Shown here: piece by piece, positions 14,608 to 16,419 of the stretch
How the letters are laid out: each line of letters opens with the position of its first letter
Position numbering within the stretch: the stretch's first letter is position 1
Assembly (NCBI GenBank): GCA_002452635.1
Contig: DKEU01000128.1
Span: forward strand, 14,625-31,043
Source: Desulfovibrionaceae bacterium UBA6814
GTDB taxonomy: Bacteria > Desulfobacterota > Desulfovibrionia > Desulfovibrionales > Desulfovibrionaceae
Direction of reading: 5' to 3'
Length of the DNA: 16,419 nt
Notes under the pieces: generated by a model
The model's input: only the letters and a program-made list of their open reading frames with translations
What the model was told of the DNA's origin: nothing
The model's database searches: none
Translations under genes and position numbers: made by a program

Positions 14608-15117
14608 ATGCTCACCAGGAAATCCCTTGCGGTCTTGATGGCGACTCTCTTTCTTTGTTTATCTAGCAATTTAACAGCAGAAGCATTTGACGCCAAAGGA
14701 AGCGCTGTTGTACCCGGCCTATTTGTAGAGTACATCTCGTCTACAAATACATATTGGGCAGCGCTTTACATTTCAAATACTACAAGTGAAACTGTTACAT
14801 GTAAAGTAACAGTATATGATGGTGACGGAAATGACATAACAAGCATAGGGACATTATACCATGTTGCATCTGGAGCGACACATTCAGTAGTCGCTCCATC
14901 CACTAATGGAGAATTTGATCTTCCTCCACTTTCAACTAGAATATTTAAACTATACAATGGAAGCACAAGTTTATACACTGGTCACGCGGTGATAGAATGG
15001 AATTCAAGCCAAAGCACATTGCGTAAAGCTCTCGTCGCTACCAGAATCATTGGTGGTTATTGGAACGGAGTATACTCTCAGACTGAAGATGACATAAATG
15101 GAGGGCAGATATTCTAA
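14608..15117 (+). CDS. Small secreted beta-rich protein of unknown function, AT-rich
   Basis: This gene encodes a 169-residue protein with a clear Sec signal peptide. Lys/Arg at 4-5 precede a hydrophobic core, with probable cleavage after AEA26, leaving about 143 mature residues. ATG 14608 has AGGAGG (14597-14602) at 5 bases. There is no lipobox. The mature part is rich in Thr, Ser, Asn, Tyr and Val in alternating strand-like patterns (YWAALYISNTT, TVTCKVTVYDGDGND), suggesting a beta-sandwich. A glycine-rich end, INGGQIF, follows. It holds one cysteine in the mature chain. I do not recognise a named family; a role at the cell surface or outside the cell is inference. The gene is much AT-richer than its neighbours (18 G/C of 60 at 14761-14820), and stands alone between two near-identical terminators, consistent with recent acquisition. 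Confidence 0.8.
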   Translation: MLTRKSLAVLMATLFLCLSSNLTAEAFDAKGSAVVPGLFVEYISSTNTYWAALYISNTTSETVTCKVTVYDGDGNDITSIGTLYHVASGATHSVVAPSTNGEFDLPPLSTRIFKLYNGSTSLYTGHAVIEWNSSQSTLRKALVATRIIGGYWNGVYSQTEDDINGGQIF

Positions 15118-15168
15118 CCAGGGAGCGAGATGCACAGACTGCGACCACCACCTGGCATGGCCCCCATC

Positions 15169-15196
15169 AGGCCGCCCCGCAAGGGCGGCCTTTTTT
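15169..15196 (+). terminator. Rho-independent terminator after the secreted-protein gene
   Basis: An 8-bp stem (GGCCGCCC at 15170-15177 with GGGCGGCC at 15183-15190) encloses the loop CGCAA and is followed by six T. It lacks a T-run on the minus strand, so it mainly serves the secreted-protein gene rather than csaA, which ends 17 bases to its right. It differs from the 14472-14500 copy essentially by one missing G. Confidence 0.9.
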
Positions 15197-15212
15197 CGGC
15201 AGGTCCGAAACG

Positions 15213-15548
15213 TCAGTAAATGCGCGTGCCCGCGGGCAGCTCCTGGCCCGGGGCCAGGAGCACCACCCCGCCCGCGGCAGCGTCCCCGCCCAGGACCAGG
15301 ACCTCGGACTTGAAGCCCGCGATGCGCTTGGCCGGGAAGTTCACCACCGCCACCACCTGCCGGCCCACCAGGTCCTCGGGCCGGTAGTGGACCGTGAGCT
15401 GGGCGCTGGTCTGGCGCTCCCCCAGCTCGCCGAAGTCGATCCAGAGCTTGTACGCAGGCTGGCGCGCCTCGGGAAAGGCCTCGGCCCGCAGCACCCGGCC
15501 CACCCGCATGTCCACCTTGCGAAACTCGTCGTAGGTCACTTCCGGCAC
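15213..15548 (-). CDS. csaA: CsaA-type tRNA-binding domain protein
   Basis: This gene encodes a 111-residue protein made of a single tRNA-binding (EMAP-II-like) OB-fold. It matches the CsaA family across its whole length: KVDMRVGRVLRAEAFPEAR, PAYKLWIDFGELG, then TSAQLTVHY, VVAVVNFPAKRIAGFKSEVL and VLLAPG. CsaA was described in Bacillus as a chaperone-like factor linked to protein export, and structurally as a dimeric tRNA binder; the true role is unsettled. The start is a GTG at 15548, chosen because it gives the family's usual N-terminus. GGTGG lies 6 bases upstream inside the end of the nitroreductase gene, whose stop is 3 bases away. The two are therefore very likely translationally coupled. 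No clear minus-strand terminator is seen after it. Confidence 0.93.
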   Translation of the reverse strand: MPEVTYDEFRKVDMRVGRVLRAEAFPEARQPAYKLWIDFGELGERQTSAQLTVHYRPEDLVGRQVVAVVNFPAKRIAGFKSEVLVLGGDAAAGGVVLLAPGQELPAGTRIY

Positions 15549-15551
15549 GGC

Positions 15552-16061
15552 CTACCACCGGTCCCTGTGCACCCGGTCCGGGGCGAAGCGGTCCGCCGCC
15601 CCGGGCTTCTGACCGGGATGGCCCAGGGGCGCCAGGGCAAAGGGGAGGATGCCCTCGGGCAGGCCCAGGAGCGTGCGGAAGCCCGCCATGCGGTCCTCCA
15701 CCGGGTAGACCCCGACCCAGACCGCGCCCAGGCCCAGGGCGTGGGCCGCCAGCAGCAGGTTCATGGTGGCGGCGGAGCAGTCCTGCACCCAGAAGCCCGC
15801 GTACTTCTCCCGGGCCGGCTCGGCGCAGACCAGGACCGCCAGGGGGGCCTGGCGGCACATCTTGGCGTAGGGGTGGAAGTCGGCGATCTTGTCCAGGCTG
15901 GCCCGGTCGCGGATGGCCACGAACTGCCAGGGCTGGGCGTTGCCCGCGCTGGGCGCGGCCATGGCCGCGCGCAGGAGCTTGTCCACGAGGTCGTCGGAAA
16001 CGTCGCCCGGGGCGTAGGTGCGAATGCTGCGCCGGGTCATGAGGCAGGTGAGGGCGTCCAC
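15552..16061 (-). CDS. Nitroreductase family flavoprotein
   Basis: This gene encodes a 169-residue FMN-dependent oxidoreductase of the nitroreductase superfamily, which reduces nitroaromatics, quinones or flavins with NAD(P)H; the natural substrate is not readable. Family features are the opening CLMTRRSIRTY (FMN phosphate-binding Arg residues), SAGNAQPWQF, the central helix region WVQDCSAATMNLLLAAHALGLG, and AVWVGVYP followed by LGLPEG. The start is placed at GTG 16061 because GGAGG (16067-16071) sits 5 bases upstream and the product then begins MDALTCLMTRRS, as expected. A longer reading from TTG 16136 would add 25 proline/arginine-rich residues and lacks a convincing ribosome site. It is the first gene of a pair with csaA and is divergent from the PAS gene. 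Confidence 0.92.
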   Translation of the reverse strand: MDALTCLMTRRSIRTYAPGDVSDDLVDKLLRAAMAAPSAGNAQPWQFVAIRDRASLDKIADFHPYAKMCRQAPLAVLVCAEPAREKYAGFWVQDCSAATMNLLLAAHALGLGAVWVGVYPVEDRMAGFRTLLGLPEGILPFALAPLGHPGQKPGAADRFAPDRVHRDRW

Positions 16062-16101
16062 GGCATCCTCCACGGCTTGGGGTTTTCGCCAGGGTACCCG
16101 A

Positions 16102-16134
16102 GAAGCCTCCCGGGGTGAAGGCCGAGCAGGCTTC
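16102..16134. repeat. Perfect 7-bp inverted repeat upstream of the nitroreductase gene
   Basis: GAAGCCT (16102-16108) and AGGCTTC (16128-16134) are perfect inverted copies with a 19-base spacer. A second partial partner, GAAGGCC (16117-16123), overlaps the spacer and could pair with the same right arm. The element lies 41-73 bases upstream of the nitroreductase start, in the divergent region shared with the PAS gene. It could be an operator or a switching leader hairpin. Confidence 0.35.
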
Positions 16135-16149
16135 AAATCCTGGCGAGTT

Positions 16150-16158
16150 TGCTATAGG
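16150..16158 (+). promoter_or_regulatory. Extended -10 promoter candidate for the PAS-domain gene
   Basis: TGCTATAGG (16150-16158) contains a TG and a near-consensus -10 (TATAGG). The best upstream match, CTTCAA at 16131-16136, is a weak -35 with 16 bases of spacing. The predicted transcript start would fall close to the ribosome site, leaving a very short leader. Confidence 0.35.
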
Positions 16159-16177
16159 AAGAAGGCGGGGAGCCCCC

Positions 16178-16419
16178 ATGCCGGACCAACCAAGCCTGGA
16201 CCACCTCATCGCGGAAAACGACCGCCTGCGCCGGGAACTGGACGACTTCCGGGCCATCGAGTCCGAGCTGCGCCAGGCCATGTCCTCCTGGGAGGAGGCC
16301 GAGAAGTACCGCAGTCTGTTCGAGAACGCGGCCGAGGGCCTGTTCCTCTGCGCGCCCGGGGGCCGGATCATCCTGGGCAACAAGGCCCTGGCCGCCATGT
16401 TCGGCTTCGCCTCCTTCGG
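16178..16419 (+). CDS. PAS-domain signalling protein, 3'-truncated by the window end
   Basis: The first 80 codons of a gene run off the window end with no stop. ATG 16178 has GGGGAG (16167-16172) at 5 bases. Residues about 8-50 form a charged heptad-like helix, probably a coiled coil (HLIAENDRLRRELDDF, then SSWEEAEKYRSLF). From about residue 50 a PAS domain begins: KYRSLFENAAEGLFLCAPGG, then RIILGNKALAAMFGF. This coiled coil plus PAS arrangement is common at the front of soluble histidine kinases, diguanylate cyclases and sigma-54 activators; the output domain is outside the window. No membrane segment occurs in the visible part, so sensing is probably cytoplasmic. It is divergent from the nitroreductase-csaA pair, with 116 bases between the starts. 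Confidence 0.85.
   Translation, partial: MPDQPSLDHLIAENDRLRRELDDFRAIESELRQAMSSWEEAEKYRSLFENAAEGLFLCAPGGRIILGNKALAAMFGFASF

Noticed and set aside
16062..16136. Longer nitroreductase reading from TTG 16136
   Set aside because: The extra 25 residues are low-complexity and unlike the family. GGAGG five bases before GTG 16061 gives the expected N-terminus.
1..16419. CRISPR arrays, tRNA or rRNA genes, transposases, integrases
   Set aside because: No regularly spaced repeats, cloverleaf-like sequences, rRNA signatures or recombinase motifs were seen on either strand.

Overview
The window is almost entirely G+C-rich coding DNA. Gene content and order (biotin ligase, then a pyruvate carboxylase with a divergent carboxyltransferase domain, then an oversized PEP synthase-like enzyme) suggest a sulfate-reducing deltaproteobacterium of the Desulfovibrio group. 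That placement rests on recalled gene neighbourhoods and was not checked by a search. Thirteen genes are supported, two of them cut by the window ends. No tRNA, rRNA, CRISPR array, transposase or integrase is visible.

Layout. (1) 2-1210: the end of an MFS transporter. (2) 1211-1801: an AT-rich island holding one orphan gene, closed by a bidirectional terminator. (3) 1849-10351, minus strand: birA, pyc and a PEP synthase-like gene, probably one operon. BirA can biotinylate the carboxylase. The carboxylase makes oxaloacetate from pyruvate and the synthase-like enzyme makes PEP from pyruvate, so the operon is a pyruvate-entry module for anaplerosis and gluconeogenesis. (4) 10452-12563, plus strand: cca, for tRNA 3'-end maturation and repair, then a secreted HExxH metallopeptidase. 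(5) 12567-13379, minus: a membrane-anchored alpha/beta hydrolase, convergent with the peptidase (3-bp gap) and divergent from (6) 13528-14445, a DHH-family phosphoesterase. (7) 14500-15169: a second AT-rich gene, encoding a small secreted protein, between two nearly identical terminators. (8) 15213-16061, minus: a nitroreductase followed by csaA, tightly coupled. (9) 16178 to the window end: the start of a PAS-domain signalling protein.

The most notable features are the two AT-rich single-gene islands beside shared terminator sequences. Others are a zinc-ribbon tail on the pyruvate carboxylase, and a PEP synthase-like protein carrying a lysine/alanine repeat head, a long helical insertion and a C-terminal extension. 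CCA has an Asp-to-Glu change at a metal-binding position, and several intergenic regions carry operator-like or attenuator-like inverted repeats. No clear new multi-gene system is visible. The orphan genes in the islands are the best candidates for undescribed function. No stretch over 300 bases lacks a gene.
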